Shown here piece after piece: positions 25,683-33,087 of a stretch of 64,000 nt of DNA. Every line of letters starts with the position of its first letter. Position 1 is the first letter of the stretch. Position numbers and translations under genes: made by a program. Under the pieces are notes generated by a model that saw nothing but the letters and a program-made list of their open reading frames with translations, did not search any database and was not told the origin of the DNA. Source of the stretch: Actinomadura rudentiformis (GTDB lineage Bacteria; Actinomycetota; Actinomycetes; Streptosporangiales; Streptosporangiaceae); assembly GCF_008923185.1 (NCBI RefSeq), contig NZ_WBMT01000021.1, positions 62,001-126,000 of the forward strand. Direction: 5' to 3'.

Positions 25683-25708
25683 CCGAATCACGTTCGGCCC
25701 ATTAGCGT
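25683..25708 (+). promoter_or_regulatory. Palindrome and -10 element before the nitronate monooxygenase gene
   Basis: CCGAA-TCACG-TTCGG (25683-25697) is a perfect inverted repeat. TAGCGT (25703-25708) ends six bases before the ATG at 25715, so a leaderless transcript would start at the ATG with the palindrome over the core promoter. This suggests repressor control. Confidence 0.45.
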
Positions 25709-25714
25709 CGGGTC

Positions 25715-26908
25715 ATGCGTACCGAGGTGTGTGAGAGGTTCGGGATCGAGTTCCCGCTGTTCGCCTTCAGCCACTGCCGCGACGTGGTCGCCGCCGTCAC
25801 CAACGCCGGGGGCTTCGGCGTCCTCGGTGCCGTCGCGTACACCCCCGCCCGGCTCGAAGAGGAACTGCGCTGGATCGACGACCACGTCGGCGGCCGCCCG
25901 TACGGCGTGGACGTGCTCGTGCCCGGCAAGATCGACATGGCGGGGGTGCGCCCCCGCATGGGGGACGGAGAAAGCACAGCCGCGGAGAGGGCCGGGCGCG
26001 GGGAGGGCGGGCTCGACACCATGCTCGCCGCCGTCCCCGAAGAGCATTGGACGTTCCTTGCAGGGCTGTTCGAGAAGTACGAGGTGCCGCTGCCCGACTT
26101 CGAGAAGGCCAAGAAGACCCGGGACGCCGAAAGCATGGGCGCGCAGGTCACCAAGGAGGGCGCCACCGCCCTCATCGACGTGTCGCTCGCCCACCCCATC
26201 GGCCTCATCGCCAGCGCGCTCGGCACGCCGCCGCCCGTCATGGTCGAGAAGGCCAAGGCCGCCGGAGTGCCCGTGGCGGCGCTCGTCGGCACCGCCGAAC
26301 ACGCCCGGCGGCAGGTCGCCGCGGGCGTGGACCTCATCGTCGCCCAGGGCGGCGAGGCCGGCGGACACACCGGCGAGATCTCCACCATGGTCCTGGTGCC
26401 CGAGGTCGTGGACACCGTCGCCCCGATCCCCGTCCTGGCCGCGGGCGGGATCGCGACGGGCCGCCAGATGGCCGCCTCGATGGCCCTCGGCGCCGCCGGC
26501 GTGTGGTGCGGGTCGGTGTGGCTGACCACCGAGGAGGCCGAGACGCCGCCGCATGTGAAGGCCAAGATGATCGCCGCGGGCTCACGCGACACCATCCGGT
26601 CGCGGTCCCGCACCGGCAAGCCCGCCCGCCAGCTGAAGTCGGCCTGGACCGACGAGTGGGAGGGACCCGCCAGCCCCGGCTCCCTCGGCATGCCGCTGCA
26701 GATGATCGTCGCCGAGGGCGCGATGCGGCAGATCAACAAGGTCGCCGAGAGCGGCAACGAGGGCGCCCGCGAGCTGGCCAACTACTTCGTCGGCCAGTGC
26801 GTCGGGCTGATGAACACCGTCAAGCCCGCCCGCCAGGTCGTCTACGACATGATCGAGGAGTTCGCCGGCGCCGTGGACCGCCTGAACACCATCACCGAGG
26901 CGGATTGA
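25715..26908 (+). CDS. NAD(P)H-dependent flavin oxidoreductase, nitronate monooxygenase-like
   Basis: The 397-residue TIM-barrel FMN protein matches the nitronate monooxygenase/2-nitropropane dioxygenase family: FGIEFPLFAFSH, TNAGGFGVLGA, the FMN phosphate loop in AQGGEAGGHTGEI and VLAAGGIATGRQM, then GAAGVWCGSVWL. An insertion of about 45 residues after VLVPGK, with charged Gly/Arg-rich sequence, is longer than in the classic enzyme and is typical of actinobacterial members found near lipid or steroid catabolic genes. The substrate is unknown. The 3' end overlaps the convergent SGNH hydrolase gene by 17 bases. Confidence 0.85.
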   Translation: MRTEVCERFGIEFPLFAFSHCRDVVAAVTNAGGFGVLGAVAYTPARLEEELRWIDDHVGGRPYGVDVLVPGKIDMAGVRPRMGDGESTAAERAGRGEGGLDTMLAAVPEEHWTFLAGLFEKYEVPLPDFEKAKKTRDAESMGAQVTKEGATALIDVSLAHPIGLIASALGTPPPVMVEKAKAAGVPVAALVGTAEHARRQVAAGVDLIVAQGGEAGGHTGEISTMVLVPEVVDTVAPIPVLAAGGIATGRQMAASMALGAAGVWCGSVWLTTEEAETPPHVKAKMIAAGSRDTIRSRSRTGKPARQLKSAWTDEWEGPASPGSLGMPLQMIVAEGAMRQINKVAESGNEGARELANYFVGQCVGLMNTVKPARQVVYDMIEEFAGAVDRLNTITEAD

Positions 26909-28082
26909 GCGGACGCCCGGGACCCCGGTTGACCTGGTCGATGAAGAGCCTGGCGAGGGCCTTGTAGCCGTTCGCCGTGGGGTGGTAGCTGCGCGACTCG
27001 GGGGCCAGCGCCGACAGGTTGACCGCCAGCCCGTTCATGTACGGGTCGGCGGTGCCCACCTCATGCCCGGCGAACGCGCTGTAGGCGTCGACGAACTCCA
27101 CGCTCCCCGGCGCGCGGGTGGCCGCGATGCGGGCGTCGGCCTCCGTGACCGCCTGCCGGATGAGCTCGTTGAGATCGCGGGCCCGCCCGTTCAGCCACTG
27201 CTGGTCGGCGACGCTGATGTTGTCGCCGTCGCTGCCGGAGGACTCCTTGAACGCGCGCGGGTAGCCGAGCACGATCACGCGTGCCCGCGGTGCCCGCGTG
27301 CGGATCTCCTCCAGCACCCCGGGCAGCTCCTGCCGCAGCGTGGCCATCCGCGAGGCGATGTCGCGGCCCTGCTCCTCGCAGTTCTTGCTCCACGGCAGCT
27401 TGATCACGCATCCGGCGAGCACCTTGGAGAAGCCGACGTCGTTGCCGCCGATGCTGATCGTGACGAGGCTGGTGTTCTGGTCGACCCGGTCGATCTGCGG
27501 CGGCTCACCGGACTTGCCGCGCATCACATCGCCGGTCTTCGCGCCGGAGCAGGCCCAGAACGCACTCCCCCGGGCGAAACGGAAGGCCTTGGCGACCTCG
27601 TGGTAGTAGGCCTGGCCGGTCCGGTGACACCGGTTGAGCGGGTTCAGGTCGGCCGCGGTGAGGTCGGCGCCCACGCCCGCCGAGTACGAATCACCCAACG
27701 CCACGTACGATCCCTGCAGGGCTACCTGGACGGGGCTGACCTGCGCGGCTCCGGCTCGGATCGGCTCGGCCCGCGGCTCCTGGAACTTGGGCTTGCATCC
27801 GTTGCCGTCGCCGAACGTCTCGCACCGGACGGCAGGCAGCGCCACCAGGGGCACGACCATCACCAGGATCAGGCCGACGAGCAGGCCGAGCGCGAGTGCC
27901 CGGTCCCCGAACCGGTCCCGCGCACGGGCGGGCAGGCCCGTCACCAGGTCGCGCACGCTCCCCCGGCCGGGTGCCTCCTCCGGGTCCAGGGCCATCGCCG
28001 TTCCCGTGCCCGGCTCTGGCGTCGCTCCCATGCCCGGCTCGGTCGGATCATCCGGTCTCAGCTCGGGTCCCGGCCCCGTCAT
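26892..28082 (-). CDS. Membrane-anchored SGNH/GDSL hydrolase
   Basis: A 396-residue esterase/lipase-like protein. A Pro/Gly-rich cytoplasmic N-terminus of about 60 residues leads to one membrane segment (LALGLLVGLILVMVVPLVAL), and the rest is extracellular. SGNH motifs are visible: Ser in ALGDSYSAG, Gly in the CSGAKTGD region, Asn in SIGGNDVGF and His in SYHPTANG. Cysteines at intervals suggest disulfides as in Streptomyces secreted lipases. The ATG at 28082 has an AAAGG site upstream; an ATG at 28124 would add 14 residues. It overlaps the flavin oxidoreductase gene tail to tail. Confidence 0.87.
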   Translation of the reverse strand: MTGPGPELRPDDPTEPGMGATPEPGTGTAMALDPEEAPGRGSVRDLVTGLPARARDRFGDRALALGLLVGLILVMVVPLVALPAVRCETFGDGNGCKPKFQEPRAEPIRAGAAQVSPVQVALQGSYVALGDSYSAGVGADLTAADLNPLNRCHRTGQAYYHEVAKAFRFARGSAFWACSGAKTGDVMRGKSGEPPQIDRVDQNTSLVTISIGGNDVGFSKVLAGCVIKLPWSKNCEEQGRDIASRMATLRQELPGVLEEIRTRAPRARVIVLGYPRAFKESSGSDGDNISVADQQWLNGRARDLNELIRQAVTEADARIAATRAPGSVEFVDAYSAFAGHEVGTADPYMNGLAVNLSALAPESRSYHPTANGYKALARLFIDQVNRGPGRPLNPPR

Positions 28083-28243
28083 CGCCCGCCTTTCGTCACG
28101 CCGCCCGCATGTGGAGACGTTCATTCACCGCTCGAGGTTCCCGTGCCCGGAAAGGTTCCCGCCTTTACGTTGTAGATCAATGACTGGTGGAACACGAACG
28201 GGGAATCCCGCGTCCAAGGAAGAACGATACTTCCGGGGGGATC

Positions 28244-28852
28244 ATGCTGGCGGTTCTGACCGGCCTCGGCCTGTCCGCGGCGGCGGGCCTGAACGCCTAC
28301 ATCCCGATGCTGGTCGTCGGGCTGCTCGGCCGCCACACCGATCTGGTGCGCCTGCCCGCTGAGTTCGAGTGGCTCACCAACGGCTGGGTGCTGGCGATCC
28401 TGGGCGTGCTGCTGGCCGCCGAGGTCGTCCTGGACAAGGTCGCCGTCGTCGACAGCCTCAACGACGCGGTGCAGACGGCCGTCCGCCCGGCAGCGGGCGG
28501 TGCCGTCTTCGCCGCCACCGACGCCGCCGGCCGGCTCGACTCGTCCGCGTCCATGACCGAGTTCATGGCGGATCACCCGTGGATCGGCTGGATCCTCGGG
28601 ATCGTGGTCGCCCTCGTCGTCCACCTGACCAAGACCTCCCTCCGCCCGGTCGTCAACGCCGGCACCCTCGGCACCGGGGCGCCCGTCGTCAGCACGGTCG
28701 AGGACACCGTCTCCCTCGGCATGAGCGTCCTGGCGGTCCTCGCTCCGGTCATCGCCCTGATCGGCGTCATCATGCTGGCGTTCGTCTCGTTCCGCATGCT
28801 CAGGGCCTTCCGCCGCCGCAGACGGCGCAGGACCGAACCCACCCGCGCCTGA
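28244..28852 (+). CDS. DUF4126 family membrane protein
   Basis: A 202-residue integral membrane protein with four or five hydrophobic segments, opening with LTGLGLSAAAGLNAYIPML, the characteristic DUF4126 pattern. A conserved amphipathic region with DSLNDAVQTAVRPAAGG follows the second segment, and the C-terminus is strongly basic. Function unknown in the family. The ATG at 28244 follows a GGGGGGA site by three bases; longer upstream frame is probably untranslated. The 161-base gap to the divergent SGNH gene holds no further gene. Confidence 0.82.
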   Translation: MLAVLTGLGLSAAAGLNAYIPMLVVGLLGRHTDLVRLPAEFEWLTNGWVLAILGVLLAAEVVLDKVAVVDSLNDAVQTAVRPAAGGAVFAATDAAGRLDSSASMTEFMADHPWIGWILGIVVALVVHLTKTSLRPVVNAGTLGTGAPVVSTVEDTVSLGMSVLAVLAPVIALIGVIMLAFVSFRMLRAFRRRRRRRTEPTRA

Positions 28853-28945
28853 GCTTCGCGACGGGATTGACCCTCGGAACGGGCCTGACCGACGCTGCCA
28901 CAAGGTGGTCGGAGCCGAAAACGGGATCTCGGCGTCCCGCCGGAT

Positions 28946-29599
28946 TCACCTGGAAGGCCGAGGCCGGCTCGGAAGATCGATGCGGATCTCGCCGCCCAGG
29001 CGCGCGCCCGTCTCCAGGTCCAGGTCGTCGCCGCTCCAGAACCGGCCCGGGTCGAACCAGTTGGGCCGGCGCCCCTTGGGCAGCAGCCCCATGGACTGGT
29101 AGGTCACGGCCACGATCTCGGCGCAGAACGCGGTCTCCAGGTTGGGGTCGCGGTCGGCCGGGCGGCGGAACGGGATCCGGCCGCGTACCCAGCGGGACGC
29201 CATCCGCGAGGTGGACGGGAACGGCGTGCCGTCGAGCCGCGCGACCGCGCGCAGCGCCGCGTTCTCCATGTCCCTGGAGGCTGGGGGATCCAGCTGGCGC
29301 AGCCAGGCGCGCTGGTCGTACCGTTCGGCCCAGACCATCACCGCGTCGCGCAGGTCGTGCAGCTGCGCGCCCCGGTGGTGACCGCCCGTCCACATGTCGG
29401 GCAGTGACCGGCCCAGCTCGGCGTGCCACATCAGCGGCGGCAGGTCGTCCACCACGATGGCCATGCCGACGTGGTTGATGGGGCTGTTGGTCATCGTCTG
29501 GATCGCCCGGTCGGCGACGGTCCGGCCCCGGAAGAGCCAGATGTCGCCGGTACGGGTCAGGTCGACCGCCTTGTCAAGCGGGATGCTCATGCCGCTCAT
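28946..29599 (-). CDS. YiiX/YebB-like permuted papain-fold hydrolase
   Basis: The 217-residue product looks like the circularly permuted NlpC/P60 (papain-fold) group. GDIWLFRGRTVADRAIQ and the His in NHVGMAIVVDD come early, and the candidate nucleophile Cys lies late in FCAEIVAVTYQSMGLL. No signal peptide is present, so it acts inside the cell or needs another exit. Members act on amide or thioester bonds, but the substrate is unknown. The ATG at 29599 is chosen because TAGGCT lies seven bases upstream; the ATG at 29590 is the alternative. It is divergent from a 52-residue peptide gene with only 18 bases between the two start codons. Confidence 0.75.
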   Translation of the reverse strand: MSGMSIPLDKAVDLTRTGDIWLFRGRTVADRAIQTMTNSPINHVGMAIVVDDLPPLMWHAELGRSLPDMWTGGHHRGAQLHDLRDAVMVWAERYDQRAWLRQLDPPASRDMENAALRAVARLDGTPFPSTSRMASRWVRGRIPFRRPADRDPNLETAFCAEIVAVTYQSMGLLPKGRRPNWFDPGRFWSGDDLDLETGARLGGEIRIDLPSRPRPSR

Positions 29600-29605
29600 G
29601 GTCGC

Positions 29606-29612
29606 TAGCCTA
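29606..29612. promoter_or_regulatory. Overlapping divergent -10 elements for two leaderless genes
   Basis: In the 18 bases between start codons, TAGCCT reads rightwards (29606-29611, six bases before ATG 29618) and TAGGCT reads leftwards (29607-29612, seven bases before ATG 29599). The two hexamers overlap almost completely in the sequence GCTAGCCTAGGC. Confidence 0.6.
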
Positions 29613-29617
29613 GGCAC

Positions 29618-29776
29618 ATGCGTTGGTGGAAAGTACTGGGAGTGGCCGGACTGGCCGGGGTCGCCGCGACCGGCGCCGTGATCGCGCGCAACGAACGCCG
29701 CCGTCGTGCCTACACTCCGGACGAGATCAGGCAGCGCCTCCACGACCGCGCGAACGAATCCACCGAGCCCCGCTGA
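29618..29776 (+). CDS. Small membrane protein, 52 residues
   Basis: It reads MRWWKVLGVAGLAGVAATG, then AVIARNERRRRAYTPDEIRQ and a short C-terminal helix. One N-terminal membrane segment is followed by a strongly basic patch and an amphipathic helix, so the C-terminus should be cytoplasmic. I recall similar small proteins in other actinobacteria but no function. Support for being real: correct codon bias, a leaderless-type -10 six bases upstream, and a stop codon 13 bases before the convergent hemerythrin gene. It may be missed by length cut-offs. Confidence 0.72.
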   Translation: MRWWKVLGVAGLAGVAATGAVIARNERRRRAYTPDEIRQRLHDRANESTEPR

Positions 29777-29789
29777 CGTTCACCCTGTG

Positions 29790-30344
29790 CTATTTCCTGG
29801 CATTCCGGATCAGGTCACGGACGCGGTCCATCATCGCCATCGGCGGGCCCACGAGCATGTTCTTCGTGGCTGATTCCGTGCCCGGGTGCGGGTGGGTGGG
29901 GGCCATCGCCTCCGCCGCCTTCACGGCCGCGGCGAGCGACCGGCGCTCGGCTTCGCCGAACTCGCCCTTGAGCTGCTCGAACTCGTAGCGCTCCTCGGCG
30001 CGGGCGTGCGTGAGCACCTCCGTGCGGAGCCTGTCGAGCTTGGCCATGAACTGCGGGTCGCCGGTGTCCATGCCGTCCAGCTCGGAGAGCAACTCCTTCG
30101 CCGAGCGCTCCTCCTTGAGCCGGTCCTCCACGAGCCCGTCGCCGCCGGGCACAGCGCTCCGCGCGGCCGGGTGCACGATCTCCTCTTCGGCGGTCTCGTG
30201 GACGGCCAGCAGCCGCACGAGGCGTTCGAACGCCTCCCGCCGTTCGCCGGCCCCGCAGTTCTGGACCAGATCGAAGAGGTCGCGGATCTCCCCGTGCTGC
30301 TGCCGCAGCAGATCGATGACGTCCTGCTCCATCGCCGTGCTCAT
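29790..30344 (-). CDS. Hemerythrin HHE domain protein
   Basis: A 184-residue helical protein with His and Glu ligands typical of the HHE cation-binding group: LLRQQHGEIRDLFD, LLAVHETAEEEIVHPAAR and LTHARAEERYEFEQL. It probably binds a di-iron centre and oxygen, nitric oxide or iron. The start ATG at 30344 has a GGGGGGAA site. The C-terminus is Met/Arg rich. It is divergent from a ferritin-like protein gene; both would be di-iron proteins. Confidence 0.87.
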   Translation of the reverse strand: MSTAMEQDVIDLLRQQHGEIRDLFDLVQNCGAGERREAFERLVRLLAVHETAEEEIVHPAARSAVPGGDGLVEDRLKEERSAKELLSELDGMDTGDPQFMAKLDRLRTEVLTHARAEERYEFEQLKGEFGEAERRSLAAAVKAAEAMAPTHPHPGTESATKNMLVGPPMAMMDRVRDLIRNARK

Positions 30345-30517
30345 GTTCCCCCCGGTGGATCGGACACAGTGGATGGGACACACCCGGCCGTACCCATGAC
30401 ATACCGCGACCAATCTGTCGTCCAGGAATGTGCATATTTCTTGGGGTGGACGTGAATGCCCGTACCCCTCGGGTAGGCGAGAAGGCAGTCATCCATGCAA
30501 AGAGGCCGGGGGAGCAA

Positions 30518-31726
30518 ATGTCTTTCAATCCGCTCGAACACAAGGGCATTCCGCTGGACCGTCAGGTCCGCAACTGGCGTGAGCTCGACGTGGAGCCCGT
30601 CGACCCGGACCGGAGCGACCCGTACACCAAGTGCCGGATCATCACGATGAACGGCATCGAGGTGGAGGCGATCATGTTCAGCCACCACTTCAACCGGATC
30701 TGCCCCGATCCCGACATCAAACGGCAGATGGCCGAGGTGCGCTACATCGAGCAGCAACAGCAGAAGGCCGTCAACTGGCTGCTCCCCGGCCAGGCCTCGG
30801 TGCTGGAGACGACCATCTCCTACGAGCAGGTCGCCGTCGACCTGACGGCCTGGATCGCGCGGATGGAACCCGACGCCTACCTGCAGCAGGCGTACGAGTT
30901 CGGGGTGCTGGAGGACTTCGACCACCTGTACCGCTACGCCAACCTCTACGAGATGATCGAGCACCGCAAGGCCGAGAAGATCGTCGGCGAGCTCACCGAG
31001 ATCATGCCCGGCCGCCCGACCGTGGCCGAGCACCGGCACCCGGCCGACAACCTCCGCGACCCGTACGACAAGAACAAGGCCCAGCCGCTGTCCAAGCTGC
31101 ACGCGCTGACCGTCATGTCGGCTGAGCAGCAGACGATGAACTTCTACATGAACGTCGGCCCGATGTACATGGAGCCGATCGCGCGACAGCTCTACCAGGA
31201 GATCGGGCTCATCGAGGAAGAGCACGTCACCCACTACGAGTCCCTGGTCGACCCGGGCGAGACCTGGTGGGAACGGCTGGTCAACCACGAATACAACGAG
31301 TGCTACCTCTACCACTCGTTCATGGAGACCGAGACCGACCCCAAGGTGAAGGCCATCTGGGAACTCCACCTCAACATGGAACTCGAACACCTCCGCCTCG
31401 CCTGCGACCTCATGCGCCGCTACGGCGGCCGCGACCCCGAGAGCATCCTGGCGCCCGAACTGCCGCCGCCCGTCACGTTCGAGCCCAACAAGGAATACCT
31501 GCGCGAGCTCCTGGCCACGCAGATCGACCTCACCACCCTCGGCGCCGGTTACGTGCGCGAGGCGCACGAGCGGTTCGAGAAGATGCAGCAGGAGCTCATG
31601 GGCGGCGAGAAGCCGCCGAGCGAACGGGTCATCGACGAGCACCGCGAGGCCTTCGGCTATGAGTACCGCTCCGAGCCCGAGGGCCCGCACCCCGTCAGAC
31701 GCCTGCGCGAGACCGCAGGCGTCTGA
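30518..31726 (+). CDS. Ferritin-like di-iron protein of unknown function
   Basis: No named family is recognised. The 402-residue product has no signal or membrane segment. Ferritin-type helices are suggested by IEQQQQKAV, SYEQVAVDL, the ExxH pair in IEEEHVTHYE and a second one in MELEHLRLACDL, enough to ligate a di-iron site. A HEYNECYLYHSFMETE segment links the two ExxH motifs. The ATG at 30518 follows GGGGGAG, making this start strong; upstream frame is probably leader. The 3' end forms a perfect 14-base-pair hairpin. Divergent pairing with a hemerythrin gene suggests a role in oxygen, iron or oxidative stress, which is inference. Confidence 0.7.
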   Translation: MSFNPLEHKGIPLDRQVRNWRELDVEPVDPDRSDPYTKCRIITMNGIEVEAIMFSHHFNRICPDPDIKRQMAEVRYIEQQQQKAVNWLLPGQASVLETTISYEQVAVDLTAWIARMEPDAYLQQAYEFGVLEDFDHLYRYANLYEMIEHRKAEKIVGELTEIMPGRPTVAEHRHPADNLRDPYDKNKAQPLSKLHALTVMSAEQQTMNFYMNVGPMYMEPIARQLYQEIGLIEEEHVTHYESLVDPGETWWERLVNHEYNECYLYHSFMETETDPKVKAIWELHLNMELEHLRLACDLMRRYGGRDPESILAPELPPPVTFEPNKEYLRELLATQIDLTTLGAGYVREAHERFEKMQQELMGGEKPPSERVIDEHREAFGYEYRSEPEGPHPVRRLRETAGV

Positions 31727-31727
31727 C
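31694..31727 (+). terminator. Hairpin formed by the last codons of the ferritin-like gene
   Basis: Arms 31694-31707 and 31714-31727 are a perfect 14-base-pair stem with a 6-base loop. The stop codon (31724-31726) lies inside the right arm. It can serve as a terminator for this gene and, being symmetric, for the convergent NmrA-type gene. Confidence 0.65.
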
Positions 31728-31775
31728 GACAGGGCCGTCCACCATCGCGAGCTCATCTGCACCCTGAACCGAGGG

Positions 31776-32642
31776 TCAGGCGCGATCCCAGTCCTGGCGG
31801 CTCGCCCATTCCTTGAGCGTGACCACTCCGGTGCGGAGCACAGCCGGGTCAGGCTCAGGGGTGGGCGGAGCCCCGGGCGCCGGCGGGGCGTAGGCCGCCG
31901 CGATCCCCGCTGCGGCCTCCGTTCCAAGGTGTGGTGCGAGCATCCGTTCGTACTCGGCAGGATCAATGGTCCGCCACCGCACCTGATGGCCGAGCACGGC
32001 GCTCAGCTCGGCTGCCGCCTGCTCACCGGTCAGCGCCTGAGGCCCGGTCACCACCTGCAAGCCAGGAGGGGAGTCCATGCCGAGCAGGTCCACGACCGTG
32101 GTCGCGAGATCGTCCAACGCGACCCAGGGCACCTCGGCTTCGGCGTCGAGCGGGTAGGCGAGCTCACCCGCGCGCACTTTCGGCGCCGACCACGGCGCGA
32201 CGAGGTTCTCCATGTAGGTGATCGCCGGGGCGACGACGGTCGCCGAGGGCACGTGCTCGGCCAGGCGCGTGGCCATCATGACCCGCGCGTCGACGAAGGG
32301 GACGCCGAGGGGGGCAGGCGGCAGCCTGGTTCCGCTGTTGAACACCACCCGGGGCACACCGGCAGACTGAAGAGCCCGGAGCACCGACTCGGCCTGCGCC
32401 AATGCCAGGTCGGGAGCGAAGACGAGGGGAAGCTGGACCACCACGCCGTCCGCTCCCCGGTAGGCGCCGGCCAGGGCATCGGTGTCGAGCAGGTCCGCCG
32501 GGACCGCCTGCGCGGCCGGATCCACCGAGCGTCCGTGGCGGGTCAGGGCCCGGACGTCGTGTCCGGCCGCGAGGAGATGGCGAACGACGGGAGCACCCTG
32601 CGCTCCGGAAGCGCCATGAACCACGATCCATGAATTCTTCAT
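31776..32642 (-). CDS. NmrA-like NAD(P)-binding reductase/sensor
   Basis: A 288-residue atypical SDR. The nucleotide-binding loop VHGASGAQGAPVVRHL is at residues 8-23, with a VRALTRHGRS segment after the second strand, typical of NmrA or quinone reductase-like (QOR2) proteins. No YxxxK catalytic pair is obvious. It is divergent from an HxlR regulator with a palindromic operator between them, the standard layout for quinone- or aldehyde-responsive detoxification. Function as reductase is by family analogy. Confidence 0.82.
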   Translation of the reverse strand: MKNSWIVVHGASGAQGAPVVRHLLAAGHDVRALTRHGRSVDPAAQAVPADLLDTDALAGAYRGADGVVVQLPLVFAPDLALAQAESVLRALQSAGVPRVVFNSGTRLPPAPLGVPFVDARVMMATRLAEHVPSATVVAPAITYMENLVAPWSAPKVRAGELAYPLDAEAEVPWVALDDLATTVVDLLGMDSPPGLQVVTGPQALTGEQAAAELSAVLGHQVRWRTIDPAEYERMLAPHLGTEAAAGIAAAYAPPAPGAPPTPEPDPAVLRTGVVTLKEWASRQDWDRA

Positions 32643-32654
32643 GGGCGGACCGTA

Positions 32655-32669
32655 CTTACCGATGGTAAG
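32655..32669. promoter_or_regulatory. Operator between the NmrA-type and HxlR genes
   Basis: CTTACC-GAT-GGTAAG is a perfect inverted repeat in the 56-base divergent region, flanked by GTAC on both sides (one arm offset). It lies close to both start codons, so a bound HxlR dimer could block both genes. TAATAT at 32684-32689 is the likely -10 of the HxlR gene. Confidence 0.6.
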
Positions 32670-32698
32670 CAGTACCTAGGCCGTAATATTGTTTCCCT

Positions 32699-33049
32699 AT
32701 GGGAACCATCGGCACTGAGCAGCTGAAACATCTTCAAGAGGCGAAGCCTCACGGGTGCGGTGTCGAACGGACGCTGAGGGTGCTCGACGGAAAGTGGACG
32801 ACCCTGGTGGTCCGTGAACTGCTGACCGGCCCCAAGCGCTTCGGTGAGCTGCGCGACGCGCTGGGTTCTCCCAGCCCGAAGACGCTCACCGACCGCCTGC
32901 GGTCTTTGGAGCACCAGGGGATCCTCACCCGCACCGTGTACGCCGAGGTGCCGCCGAGGGTCGTCTACGAACTCACCGAACAGGGCGCCAGCCTCACCGC
33001 CGTTCTGCACGCCATGCTCGTCTGGGGCGAACAACACCCGCACCCTTGA
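32699..33049 (+). CDS. HxlR family transcriptional regulator
   Basis: A 116-residue winged-helix protein with the HxlR signature GKWTTLVVRELLTGPKRFGELRDAL, SPKTLTDRLRSLEHQGILTR and YELTEQGASL. Cys20 in HGCGVERTL is the conserved N-terminal cysteine which in YodB/HypR-type members senses quinones or aldehydes. It probably represses itself and the divergent NmrA-type gene through the palindrome between them. Confidence 0.9.
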   Translation: MGTIGTEQLKHLQEAKPHGCGVERTLRVLDGKWTTLVVRELLTGPKRFGELRDALGSPSPKTLTDRLRSLEHQGILTRTVYAEVPPRVVYELTEQGASLTAVLHAMLVWGEQHPHP

Positions 33050-33087
33050 GCACGTCATGGTGAGCCGCCGTCCTTATCGGAGCCCGG

